Source of the DNA: Chloroflexota bacterium
Lineage (GTDB): Bacteria > Chloroflexota > Dehalococcoidia > GIF9 > AB-539-J10
Reading direction: 5' to 3'
Length of the DNA: 14,566 nucleotides
Assembly (NCBI GenBank): GCA_030670425.1
Contig: DAOVBS010000006.1
Span: forward strand, 1 to 14,566
The notes under the pieces: generated by a model
What the model saw: the letters and a program-made list of their open reading frames with translations, nothing else
The model's database searches: none
Told to the model about the DNA's origin: nothing
Part shown: positions 6,493 to 14,566 of the stretch, piece by piece
Position numbering within the stretch: the stretch's first letter is position 1
Layout of the letters: the number at the start of each line of letters is the position of its first letter
Program-made: the position numbers and the translations under genes

Positions 6493-6520
6493 GCTGAGCA
6501 TGATAGGTGATCCCCTCAGC
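6493..6520 (-). other. Hairpin in the rpoC-ruvB gap
   Basis: Just after the rpoC stop the arms GCTGAG and CTCAGC (plus-strand 6493-6498 and 6515-6520) pair perfectly over a 16-nt loop. No U-rich run follows, so it is not a standard intrinsic terminator. It may stabilise or punctuate the transcript before ruvB, or be incidental. Confidence 0.35.
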
Positions 6521-6522
6521 CT

Positions 6523-9500
6523 TCACTCAGCTTCCGCCTCACCCTGCGCAGGATCGAATGCCTCAGTCTGCTCAGACTCAAGCTCGTTGCTCTGTTCCGG
6601 GCCAAGTGCCGTGAGGATGCCCGGGGCCTCACCTAGTAGCTCGGTTGACTCCTCGAGCGGTGGCAGGCCTATTTCCTCCTCCGGTGGCCCACCAAGCTCC
6701 TCCGCCTCTCTGTGCTCTGTCTTCTCCTCGGCCAATACCCGAGCCGGGATAAGCTTGCCAAGGAGAACGTTCTCCTTGAGGCCGCGAAGCATATCTGTCT
6801 TGCCCTTTGTCGTCGCGTCGGTAAGTACCCGGCCCGTCTCTTGGAAAGAGGCAGCGGCTAGCCAGCTTTCCTTACTCAAGCTGGCCCTGGTTATCCCCAG
6901 AAGTACCGCCTGAGCTGTCGCCGGATCGCCTCCTTCAGCCAGCACTCGGCCATTAATGTCCTCGTAGTCAAAACGATCGATTAGCTCGCCAGGCAGGACC
7001 TCTGTATCACCTGAGGATGTGATTTTGACTTTCCGGAGCATCTGAGAAACGATGACGACAACATGCTTATCGTGTATTTTCACTCCTTGAGAGCAATATA
7101 CCTTCTGTATCTCATCAACCAGGTACTGCTGCGTGGCCTCTTTCCCCATGATGTGCAATATATCGCGCGGGTTAATCACACCTTCTGTAAGCTGCCGGCC
7201 CACTTTGACGAGGTCTCCAGATTTGACCAGCAATCGCGTGCCGAGTGGAATAGGGTATTCTCTTTCCTCTCTCTCCTCATATTTGATATAGAAACGCCCG
7301 CCTTCGATCACAGCCTGACCGGCAACTCTGGCTACTACTGGCTGTTCTTCTGTAATTTGGGGCAGCCGTTCCCCTGTGTCTCCGGAGGCAGCAGACAGGA
7401 ATAGAGCCGTGCCAATGCTCACCGACTGCCCGTTGTCCACGGCTATCTCCGCCCCCGGCGGTAGCACGTACTCGTCCAGATAGGATTCGGAACTGGTGAC
7501 CCTGACCACAGTCCCCCCATCTTGGTCAATCACGTCAGCAACGCCGCTGATATCAGAGACAATGGCACCGCTTTTTGGTACTCTGGCCTCGAAGAGTTCC
7601 TCCACGCGAGGCAAACCGCTGGTAATGTCAGTGCCCACGACGCCACCCGTATGGAAAGTGCGCAGCGTGAGTTGAGTGCCCGGTTCGCCAATGCTCTGAG
7701 CAGCGATGACACCTACAGCGGTGCCGCGCTTCACCAATTCTCTTCTAGCCAAATCTCTACCGTAGCAGAACTGGCAGATACCAAACCGTGACCGGCAAAC
7801 AAGGGGCGACCGTACATAGACCCGGTCGATGCCCGACTCCACAATCAGTCTTGCCTTTCCTTCGTCGATTTCCTCATTGCGTTCAACTATGACATCGCCC
7901 GTGTGCGGGTCAGTAACCCCGCTCGCCGCCAGATACCCGAGCATTCGTTCGCCGAACGGAGGCAATGGACCACCGCTGAACTCCTTTGATATCCATATTC
8001 CATCGGTGGTGCCACAGTCTTCCTCAGTCACAATAGCATCCTGGGCCACGTCCACCAGCCGGCGAGTCAGGTAACCACTGTTCGAGGTCCTCAGGGCAGT
8101 GTCAGCCAACCCTTTGCGGGCACCATGGGTGGAGATGAAGTACTCCATCGGTGACAGCCCCTCCTTGAAGCTCGACCTGATAGGAAAGTCTATTATCTTC
8201 CCCGAGGGGTCAGTCATCAGCCCACGCATTCCAGCCATTTGCCTCATCTGAGAGATATTACCTTTGGCTCCCGAAGTAGCCATCATGTAGATCGAACCGT
8301 GACGATCCAGTGATTGCACTATGTCATCAGTGATATTGTCGGTGCTCTCCATCCAGACCTCAACCGCCTTCTCATACCTCTCATCCTCCGTGATTAAACC
8401 ACCGTCAAGTTGCCTCTCCAGGCGTCCGATCTCCTCGTCGGCTTTCTCCAGGATTGCAGCTTTGCCTGGGGGCTCTTCAATGTCGCTCATAGAGATAGAA
8501 ATCCCCGATTTCGTGGCATAGTCGAAGCCCAATTGCTTGAGCTTGTCAAGAACCACAGCAGTTGCGTCATTGCCCAGCACACGGACGCATTCAGAGATCA
8601 GAGACCTTGTGGCAGCCTTGTCCACCACTTTGTTATGAAAACGAAGCTGTTGAGGCAGAGCATCATTGAACAGAATCCTTCCTACGGTGGTCTTCATACG
8701 GTCACCGTTGTCCCGGACCTCAATCTCAGCGCCAAGCTCAACGATGCCGGATTCATAGGCCAGTTTGGCTTCCTCGAAACTGCCGAAGGCCTTTCCCTGC
8801 CCTTTGGCCTCGGGCTTGACGATGGTGAGGTAGTAACAACCGAGAACCATGTCCAAGGTGGGCAGCATCACCGGCTCACCGCTGCTCGGGAGCAGCATAT
8901 TGTGAGTACTGAGCATGTGCTCTCTGGCTTCTCTTACTGCCATCCTCGACAATGGCACATGCACCGCCATCTGATCGCCGTCAAAATCAGCGTTAAAGGC
9001 AGCGCAGACTAGTGGGTGAAGCTGGAACGCATCACCATCAATCAAGACAGGCTCGAAAGCCTGAATGCTCAAGCGGTGAAGCGTAGGGGCGCGATTCAGC
9101 AATACGGGACGCTCCTTGACCACCTCGGTAAGTAAATCCCAGACCTCGGGTCTGGCCCTCTCCACCTGACGTCGGGCGACTTTCACGTTGCTGGCATAAC
9201 CCTCCTCCAGAAGCTTGTGCATAACGAAGGGTTTGAACAGCTCCAAGGCCACATGTCGAGGCAACCCACACTGATGGAGCTGAAGTTGCGGCCCAACCAC
9301 AATGACGGAGCGGCCGCTATAGTCTACCCGCTTACCCAGAAGGTTCTGCCGAAACCGCCCTTGCTTCCCTGACAGCATGGCCGATAGAGATTTGAGGGTG
9401 TGATTGTTGCCAGTGGTGACCACTCGCCCTCTTCGCCCATTGTCAATAAGAGCATCAACGGCCTCTTGCAGCATACGTTTCTCGTTCCGGATAATGGCTT

Positions 9501-10446
9501 CAGGCGCACCCAGAGATTTGAGGCGCCGGAGACGATTGTTGCGGTTGATAACGCGCCGATAAAGATCGTTAAGGTCACTGATAACGAAACGGCCACCACC
9601 CAGCTGAACCACAGGACGAAGCGACGGTGGCAGCACGGGAAGCACGGTAATAATCATCCACTCGGGCTTGTTTCCGCTGAGCCGCAGCGCTTCAACCAAC
9701 TGCAATCTCTTGGTGGCCTTGCTGTAGCTCTGTCCCGAGGCGGTGCCCACTTTCTCCAGGAGTTGCTGGTGCAGTTCCTCCAGATCGACTTTCTTCAAGA
9801 CCTCCAGAACAGCCTCAGCCCCCATGCCAACTTCGACAATACCACCATATTTCTCCTTGACCTGCCGGTACTCCTCCTCATGGAGTACATCTAACCGCTT
9901 AAGCTTCTTCAGAGCTTGCACCTCTTCAGACTTCTTGACCAGGTCCTCTCCCCCTTGGCCTTCCCCCAAAGCTGCTTCTTCCTCAAGTTGACGGACCTTC
10001 TCGTCGCGAGCTTCTTCATTGAGCGAAATAACGATATACCGGGCAAAGTATATGACCGACTCCAGGTCCCTCGGGGACAGATCAAGGAGAAGCCCAATCC
10101 GGCTGGGCACTAACTTGAGAAACCAAATATGGGCAACCGGAGAGGCCAGTTCGATGTGTCCCATTCGTTCTCTGCGCACGCTGGAATGAGCCACTTCAAC
10201 GCCGCACTTATCGCAGATGACACCCTTGTAGCGTATCTTCTTATACTTGCCGCAATGGCATTCGTAGTTCTTGGTCGGGCCGAAAATCCTCTCACAAAAG
10301 AGCCCATCTCTCTCTGGCTTCAAGGTGCGGTAGTTTATGGTCTCTGCTTTGGTCACCTCACCATGAGACCAGCTCCTGATTTGCTCCGGTGAGGCCAGGC
10401 TTATCCTGATAGCATTTAGTTCGTCAAACTGTGCCATATCTTTCAT
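6523..10446 (-). CDS. rpoC: DNA-directed RNA polymerase subunit beta'
   Basis: Beta' forms half of the RNA polymerase clamp and active site. The 1307-aa product contains the N-terminal zinc site C63, C65, C78, C81 (CHCG...CDKCG), [16 protein letters not shown] (371-386), the catalytic Mg loop NADFDGDQ (485-492), the bridge helix with [20 protein letters not shown], the second zinc site (CGTTDG, then [13 protein letters not shown]) and the trigger loop [20 protein letters not shown]. No large insertion interrupts the trigger loop region as it does in E. coli. Residues about 1240-1307 form a Glu-rich tail. Two starts compete: ATG 10446 has GTGAGG only two bases upstream, ATG 10437 ([12 protein letters not shown]) has it at 11. 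The gene begins 32 nt after rpoB, in whose gap a weak GATCT/AGATC hairpin (10458-10475) lies. Confidence 0.98.
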   Translation of the reverse strand: MKDMAQFDELNAIRISLASPEQIRSWSHGEVTKAETINYRTLKPERDGLFCERIFGPTKNYECHCGKYKKIRYKGVICDKCGVEVAHSSVRRERMGHIELASPVAHIWFLKLVPSRIGLLLDLSPRDLESVIYFARYIVISLNEEARDEKVRQLEEEAALGEGQGGEDLVKKSEEVQALKKLKRLDVLHEEEYRQVKEKYGGIVEVGMGAEAVLEVLKKVDLEELHQQLLEKVGTASGQSYSKATKRLQLVEALRLSGNKPEWMIITVLPVLPPSLRPVVQLGGGRFVISDLNDLYRRVINRNNRLRRLKSLGAPEAIIRNEKRMLQEAVDALIDNGRRGRVVTTGNNHTLKSLSAMLSGKQGRFRQNLLGKRVDYSGRSVIVVGPQLQLHQCGLPRHVALELFKPFVMHKLLEEGYASNVKVARRQVERARPEVWDLLTEVVKERPVLLNRAPTLHRLSIQAFEPVLIDGDAFQLHPLVCAAFNADFDGDQMAVHVPLSRMAVREAREHMLSTHNMLLPSSGEPVMLPTLDMVLGCYYLTIVKPEAKGQGKAFGSFEEAKLAYESGIVELGAEIEVRDNGDRMKTTVGRILFNDALPQQLRFHNKVVDKAATRSLISECVRVLGNDATAVVLDKLKQLGFDYATKSGISISMSDIEEPPGKAAILEKADEEIGRLERQLDGGLITEDERYEKAVEVWMESTDNITDDIVQSLDRHGSIYMMATSGAKGNISQMRQMAGMRGLMTDPSGKIIDFPIRSSFKEGLSPMEYFISTHGARKGLADTALRTSNSGYLTRRLVDVAQDAIVTEEDCGTTDGIWISKEFSGGPLPPFGERMLGYLAASGVTDPHTGDVIVERNEEIDEGKARLIVESGIDRVYVRSPLVCRSRFGICQFCYGRDLARRELVKRGTAVGVIAAQSIGEPGTQLTLRTFHTGGVVGTDITSGLPRVEELFEARVPKSGAIVSDISGVADVIDQDGGTVVRVTSSESYLDEYVLPPGAEIAVDNGQSVSIGTALFLSAASGDTGERLPQITEEQPVVARVAGQAVIEGGRFYIKYEEREEREYPIPLGTRLLVKSGDLVKVGRQLTEGVINPRDILHIMGKEATQQYLVDEIQKVYCSQGVKIHDKHVVVIVSQMLRKVKITSSGDTEVLPGELIDRFDYEDINGRVLAEGGDPATAQAVLLGITRASLSKESWLAAASFQETGRVLTDATTKGKTDMLRGLKENVLLGKLIPARVLAEEKTEHREAEELGGPPEEEIGLPPLEESTELLGEAPGILTALGPEQSNELESEQTEAFDPAQGEAEAE

Positions 10447-10478
10447 AACCTCACTATGATCTCACTCAGAAGATCCAG

Positions 10479-13400
10479 CTAGAAGCCAGCTTTGAGCCTG
10501 GGCTTGGTATCGGCAAAGAGACTGATCTTCTCCTGTTCTTCATTGAGCAACTCAACGGCGAAACCCATACTGCGCAATTCCATGAACAACACCTTGCATG
10601 CTTCTGGAATGGTAGGACTCTGGATATCCTCGTTCTTGATAATTGACTCGTAGGCTCTAGCCCTGCCCACGAGATCGTCAGATTTCACTGTAAGCATTTC
10701 TTGAAGCGCATAAGCTGCCCCGTAGCCCTCCAATGCCCATACCTCCATCTCTCCAAATCGCTGCCCGCCAAACTGGGCTTTCCCTCCCAGAGGCTGCTGC
10801 GTTATCAGTGAATACGGGCCAGTAGAACGAGCATGTACCTTGTCTTCCACAAGATGTATCAATTTCATCATATAGACATTGCCTACAGTCACCGGTTGGT
10901 CAAATGGCTCGCCTGTCTTTCCATCCCGAAGTTCCATCTTGCCGAAAATAGGGGAATAGAGCCTTCGTTCCTTGCAGATATCGCTGGCCCTCTGCTCCAG
11001 TTCTCTATCAGTCAGGTCTTGAGCATTCACCCCCAGTTCCTCAAGCCAAAGGCAAAGGGAGGCTCTCTTGGCCTTTCCCCGGCACGCCGGATCCATTATC
11101 TCCCCATTCTCAAAGCCACGGTCTGCAAGCCACGCCTCGATCTTCTCTCTGTCAGCTCCCCTGGGGTTCTTCAAGTCAAGGTTAACAGCACCGGCTTTCC
11201 AGGCTATCCAGACCCTGCCCAAAGCGTCTTCAATAGCTGTAGCGTCAGCCCCGTCAAAAATGGGGTTAAGAGCTCTGAAACCCAGTATGTAGGCTGCCCA
11301 TCCCAAGTGAGCTTCCAGGACTTGCCCGAGATTCATGCGGGACGGAACACCAAGAGGATTGAGAATCATGTCCACAGGCGTGCCATCGGGCAAGAACGGC
11401 ATATCCTCTTCAGGCAGTACAATTGAAACCACCCCCTTGTTCCCATGTCTGCCTGACATCTTGTCGCCGACTGAGATCTTCCGCTTCTGGGCAACCCATA
11501 CCCGTACGAGTCTCCTCACCCCAGCCGACAGTTCATCGCGATTCTCCCGTGAGAAGACCTTGGCCTCAATCACCCTTCCGTTTTCCCCCGGCGGCATCTT
11601 GAGGGAGCTATCTTTCACATCGCGCATCTTCTCACCGAAAATAGCTCGCAGCAGCTTTTCCTCCGCTGAAGGCTCAGCTTCACCCTTGGGAGTGATCTTT
11701 CCCACCAGAATATCACCAGGCCTTACTTCAGCCCCGATCCGCACAATCCCCTCCGCGTTGAGGTTGCTCAGACTCTCCTCGCTCACGTTGGGCATGTCTC
11801 TGGTAATTTCTTCGGGCCCGAGTTTGGTCTCACGCTCCTCTATCTCGTATTTCTCAATATGCATAGAAGTGTAGACATCGTCCTTGGCGAGTCTTCTGCT
11901 GATGATGATGGCGTCCTCATAGTTATATCCATGCCAGCTCATGAAAGCGCATACGATGTTTTGCCCCAAGGCGAGCTCTCCGTTATCTATTGAAGAACTG
12001 TCTACCAAGACCTGACCTTTCTTGATCTTTTCACCCTTGTCTACGATGGGATACTGATTAATGGTCGTGCCCTGGTTGGTCCTGACAAACTTCGCCAGCT
12101 CATGAATGTGCTTCTCCCCTTTCCCGTCCTCAATCACGATTCGTGAGCCGGTCACAGAGCTCACCACACCCTCGTCAGCAGCAAATATCTTTTGTCCGCT
12201 GTACTTGGCCACCTCTTTCTCCATTCCCGTGGCCACCAACGGAGCATGCGCACGCAGCAGAGGCACTCCCTGGCGCTGCATATTCGAACCCATCAGGGCG
12301 CGATTAGCATCGTCATGCTCGAGGAATGGAATAAGAGAGGCAGCCACACTGAATATCTGCTTTGGAGAAACGTCCATGAAGTCCACCCTATCCGCTACTT
12401 CCTTGAAGTACCTACTGCCTTTCTTGACCTCGATCCTCTCCTCTCTGAACTCATCCCTGTCATTTAGCCGTACCTTGGCCTGGGCAATGCTATACTGATC
12501 CTCTTCATCGGCGGTCAGATCAACAATCTGGCTGGAAACAAAGGGAACCACCTTGATAGTGCGTCCGGGAAGCGAGGCTATCTTTCTCGCCAGCTCTCCA
12601 ACTATGGCTGCCCCCGCTTTGGCTACCAGGACTCCCTCATCATCGACTACATCTTCTCGCGCCGTTCTTCCCAGCAATTCCGGCAAAGCATTGGGCACTT
12701 CGTGGACGACCTTCCGATAGGGGGTTTCCAGAAATCCAAACTTGTTGATTGAAGCGTACGTAGCCAGCGAGCCAATCAAACCGATGTTGGGGCCTTCGGG
12801 GGTCTCAATGGGGCAAATCCGCCCATAGTGGGAATGATGTACGTCACGAACTTCAAAGCCAGCCCTCTCTCTGGAGAGCCCGCCGGGACCCATAGCAGAA
12901 AGGCGGCGCTTGTGGGTCAGTTCAGCCAGGGGATTGGTTTGATCCATGAACTGAGAAAGCTGTGACCTGCCAAAGAACTCCCTTGTAGCGGCGGTTATGG
13001 GACGGATGTTGATCAGGGCAGAGGGAGTCGCCCCTTCAGTGCCAAGGATGCTCATTCGCTCCTTGATGGCTCTTTCCAATCGCAACAGTCCAATACGGAA
13101 CTGATTCTGCAACAGAAACCCTACGCCTTGCGCTCGCCTGTTGCCCAGATGGTCAATATCGTCGGGAATCTCTCTGCCATTGTTGAGCAGAATGATGTGA
13201 CGCACTATTTGCACCAGGTCTTCGGGCGTTAACCCAAGGTGCTCCTCAGGGATCTCCACTCCCAGCTTCTTATTGAGCTTGTAGCGCCCAACCTCTCCCA
13301 GACTATAGCGCCGGGGATTAAACAGGAAATTGTCCAGCAATGTTTTGGCGCTATTAAGGCTAGGAGGTTCGCCGGAGGACAACTTGCGGTAAATGTCTAT

Positions 13401-14120
13401 TAGAGCTTCATCCTTGTTCCTGATCAAGGGGTCATGCCCTATAGTGGAACGAATATAGGTATGATCAGGCGAATCGTCAACGTCCTGGAAGAGATTCAGT
13501 AACTGCTCATCACTTTCAAAACCGACAGCACGCATAAGAGTGGTAGCAGTTATCTTCCGTTTTCCGCTCACCTTGACTGAAATAACGTCACGAGTGGAAG
13601 TGTCGAAATCAAGCCAGGCACCCCGTTCGGCAATCAACTTGGCAAAGCCCAACTCCCGTCCGCTTCCAGGATCCCTCTCGAGAGTGAAGTAGACCCCCGG
13701 AAAGCGAGTTAGCTGACTCACCGCAACTCGCTCCGCCCCGGAGATTATAAAGGTGCCTTTCTCTGTCATCAAAGGAAAGTCGCCGAAGAACAGTTTCTCT
13801 TCCTTGATCTCACCCGTCTCCTTGACCAGCAAACGGAACAGGACATGGAGAGGGGAACAGTAGTTCGTGCCGCGCTCAAGGCATTCGGCGATAGAACGTT
13901 GAGGCTCGCGAAACTCGTACTCGGCGAAGTGCAGTTCCAACCTGCTACGAGTATAGTCGTGGATGGGTGACACTTCATCAAGTAGCCTTTTCAGGCCCTC
14001 CGTTTGGAACCAGTGAAATGAATCGATCTGGACACGGACGAGGTCGGGCACGTCCACTACTTCGGGCAATCTGGCAAAGGACACCATGAGTTCGCGTTCA
14101 GGTCTGGATGACACTGCCAT
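10479..14120 (-). CDS. rpoB: DNA-directed RNA polymerase subunit beta
   Basis: Beta carries much of the RNA polymerase catalytic centre and the rifampicin pocket. The 1213-aa product has the rifampicin cluster at 383-413 ([13 protein letters not shown] ... [13 protein letters not shown]), where D393, H403 and S408 correspond to E. coli D516, H526 and S531, so the usual sensitive residues are present. PEGPNIGLI lies at 441-449, [15 protein letters not shown] at 885-899, and the C-terminal clamp-contact block [20 protein letters not shown] at 1112-1131. Between about 956 and 1055 there is a lineage-variable block before [11 protein letters not shown] 14120 has GAGGAG eight bases upstream. It is followed by rpoC at 32 nt and preceded by its own promoter after mutS. 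Confidence 0.98.
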   Translation of the reverse strand: MAVSSRPERELMVSFARLPEVVDVPDLVRVQIDSFHWFQTEGLKRLLDEVSPIHDYTRSRLELHFAEYEFREPQRSIAECLERGTNYCSPLHVLFRLLVKETGEIKEEKLFFGDFPLMTEKGTFIISGAERVAVSQLTRFPGVYFTLERDPGSGRELGFAKLIAERGAWLDFDTSTRDVISVKVSGKRKITATTLMRAVGFESDEQLLNLFQDVDDSPDHTYIRSTIGHDPLIRNKDEALIDIYRKLSSGEPPSLNSAKTLLDNFLFNPRRYSLGEVGRYKLNKKLGVEIPEEHLGLTPEDLVQIVRHIILLNNGREIPDDIDHLGNRRAQGVGFLLQNQFRIGLLRLERAIKERMSILGTEGATPSALINIRPITAATREFFGRSQLSQFMDQTNPLAELTHKRRLSAMGPGGLSRERAGFEVRDVHHSHYGRICPIETPEGPNIGLIGSLATYASINKFGFLETPYRKVVHEVPNALPELLGRTAREDVVDDEGVLVAKAGAAIVGELARKIASLPGRTIKVVPFVSSQIVDLTADEEDQYSIAQAKVRLNDRDEFREERIEVKKGSRYFKEVADRVDFMDVSPKQIFSVAASLIPFLEHDDANRALMGSNMQRQGVPLLRAHAPLVATGMEKEVAKYSGQKIFAADEGVVSSVTGSRIVIEDGKGEKHIHELAKFVRTNQGTTINQYPIVDKGEKIKKGQVLVDSSSIDNGELALGQNIVCAFMSWHGYNYEDAIIISRRLAKDDVYTSMHIEKYEIEERETKLGPEEITRDMPNVSEESLSNLNAEGIVRIGAEVRPGDILVGKITPKGEAEPSAEEKLLRAIFGEKMRDVKDSSLKMPPGENGRVIEAKVFSRENRDELSAGVRRLVRVWVAQKRKISVGDKMSGRHGNKGVVSIVLPEEDMPFLPDGTPVDMILNPLGVPSRMNLGQVLEAHLGWAAYILGFRALNPIFDGADATAIEDALGRVWIAWKAGAVNLDLKNPRGADREKIEAWLADRGFENGEIMDPACRGKAKRASLCLWLEELGVNAQDLTDRELEQRASDICKERRLYSPIFGKMELRDGKTGEPFDQPVTVGNVYMMKLIHLVEDKVHARSTGPYSLITQQPLGGKAQFGGQRFGEMEVWALEGYGAAYALQEMLTVKSDDLVGRARAYESIIKNEDIQSPTIPEACKVLFMELRSMGFAVELLNEEQEKISLFADTKPRLKAGF

Positions 14121-14252
14121 AGTCTTTTCTCCTCAAGACAGAAACTGATTCTTTGCTAACAACGCGCAAGTGTTGGGACACATATAGGCGCACAGAGATA
14201 TGTTCAGAACTGTTTAATGGGGGGGAATGCACCAAGCATAATGCAACTTGTT
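14121..14252 (-). promoter_or_regulatory. rpoB leader region (about 125 nt transcribed)
   Basis: From the predicted start near 14246 the leader contains a run of seven C, an ACATAT/ATATGT inverted repeat with a 12-nt loop (14180-14203), and a short GTCTT/AAGAC hairpin (14122-14139) whose 8-nt loop holds the GAGGAG Shine-Dalgarno. No ribosomal-protein-binding motif or intrinsic terminator is recognised. A leader of this length leaves room for translational or elongation control, but none is demonstrated. Confidence 0.45.
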
Positions 14253-14281
14253 ATTCTACTACCATTGACTTCTTTTGTCAA
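14253..14281 (-). promoter_or_regulatory. Near-consensus sigma70-type promoter for rpoBC(-ruvB)
   Basis: On the minus strand a perfect TTGACA (14281-14276) is followed by a 17-bp spacer and TAGAAT (14258-14253, five of six bases). It sits 38 bp past the mutS stop and is the strongest promoter match in the window, as fits a highly expressed RNA polymerase operon. Confidence 0.75.
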
Positions 14282-14318
14282 ACGAACTCGCGAATGTACA
14301 TCTCGCCCCCGTCATATC

Positions 14319-14566
14319 CTACCCCAAATCATCCTTTGCCATTCGTCTGAGTTCATACAGCTTGTTGATGGCCTCCAAGGGCGACATCGAATCGATGTCG
14401 AGTTTGGAGATCTCATCCGCCACCGAGGACTTACTCGGGAAGAGAGAAAGCTGCTGAAGCATTGCCCCGGGGCGGGGACCTCTGCTCTTCTCACTGGCGC
14501 GGCTTTCCAGTTCCGCTAGAACCTCCTGAGCGCGGTTGATCACCGACCTTGGCAAACCAGCCAGGC
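14319..14566 (-). CDS. mutS: DNA mismatch repair protein MutS, C-terminal 81 residues (cut by right edge)
   Basis: MutS recognises mismatches and small loops in DNA and recruits MutL. Only the last 81 residues are in the window. They begin LAGLPRSVINRAQEVLAELE, the characteristic helix after the ATPase domain, where A-G-L-P and the following A-x-x-V-L-x-x-L-E pattern are conserved. After a variable linker comes QLSLF (fragment residues 38-42, positions 14453-14439), a canonical sliding-clamp-binding pentapeptide. The end, SPLEAINKLYELRR (61-74), matches the C-terminal oligomerisation segment. The frame is open to the edge; any start inside the window is an artefact of truncation. It reads toward rpoB with 198 bp between, and readthrough into rpoB is possible because no good terminator is seen. 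Confidence 0.92.
   Translation of the reverse strand, partial: LAGLPRSVINRAQEVLAELESRASEKSRGPRPGAMLQQLSLFPSKSSVADEISKLDIDSMSPLEAINKLYELRRMAKDDLG

Noticed and set aside
6435..6501. 23-residue ORF overlapping the start of ruvB
   Set aside because: Its ATG lies within the hairpin, and the Glu-rich translation mainly reflects the purine-rich ribosome site of ruvB.
8410..9012. 200-aa plus-strand ORF inside rpoC
   Set aside because: Antisense shadow of a highly conserved coding region.
10833..11426. 197-aa plus-strand ORF inside rpoB
   Set aside because: Antisense shadow of conserved rpoB sequence; no ribosome site or domain recognised.
14282..14318. Possible mutS terminator around the ATGTACAT palindrome
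   Set aside because: The stem is short with a bulge and there is no U-rich tract after it.

Overview
The window is an ordinary-looking bacterial chromosome segment, moderately GC-rich by eye, with densely packed genes and no mobile element, CRISPR array, tRNA or rRNA that I can see. The RpoB and RpoC sequences (1213 and 1307 aa, no large RpoC trigger-loop insertion), the link to ruvB, and the mix of a DUF763 protein with an RtcA-like cyclase suggest Chloroflexota, possibly a Dehalococcoidia-type lineage. That placement rests on recalled family resemblance and is not secure.

Layout. Positions 1-811 (minus) hold the N-terminal 270 residues of an RtcA-like RNA 3'-phosphate cyclase that runs off the left edge. 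Only 24 bp away, on the plus strand, starts a DUF763 protein of unknown function (836-1918), followed by a CvpA-family membrane protein (2059-2547). Facing them on the minus strand is a compact three-gene unit: a small winged-helix-like protein (3993-3682), a TatD-family metal-dependent nuclease (3682-2906) and a thioredoxin with a CAPC active site (2887-2561). It diverges from a plus-strand pair, a PadR repressor (4181-4516) and a HAAS-domain multi-pass membrane protein (4524-5411). The 187-bp divergent region carries a credible promoter in each direction.

The right two thirds is one minus-strand series: the end of mutS (14566-14319), then rpoB (14120-10479), rpoC (10446-6523) and ruvB (6461-5433). 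A near-consensus sigma70-type promoter precedes rpoB and gives a leader of about 125 nt. ruvB follows rpoC by 61 nt and is probably co-transcribed with RNA polymerase.

Themes. Many genes act on nucleic acids: MutS (mismatch repair), RuvB (Holliday junction migration), TatD (nuclease), RtcA (RNA ends) and DUF763 (helix-hairpin-helix-like motif). The least understood part is the rtcA/DUF763 divergent pair. The RtcA-like protein has lost two residues usually conserved in the N-terminal nucleotide/metal-binding motif, and DUF763 has no assigned function. There is no gene-free stretch above 300 bases; the longest gaps are 14121-14318, 3994-4180 and 1919-2058, each described below. I saw no clear intrinsic terminator anywhere.
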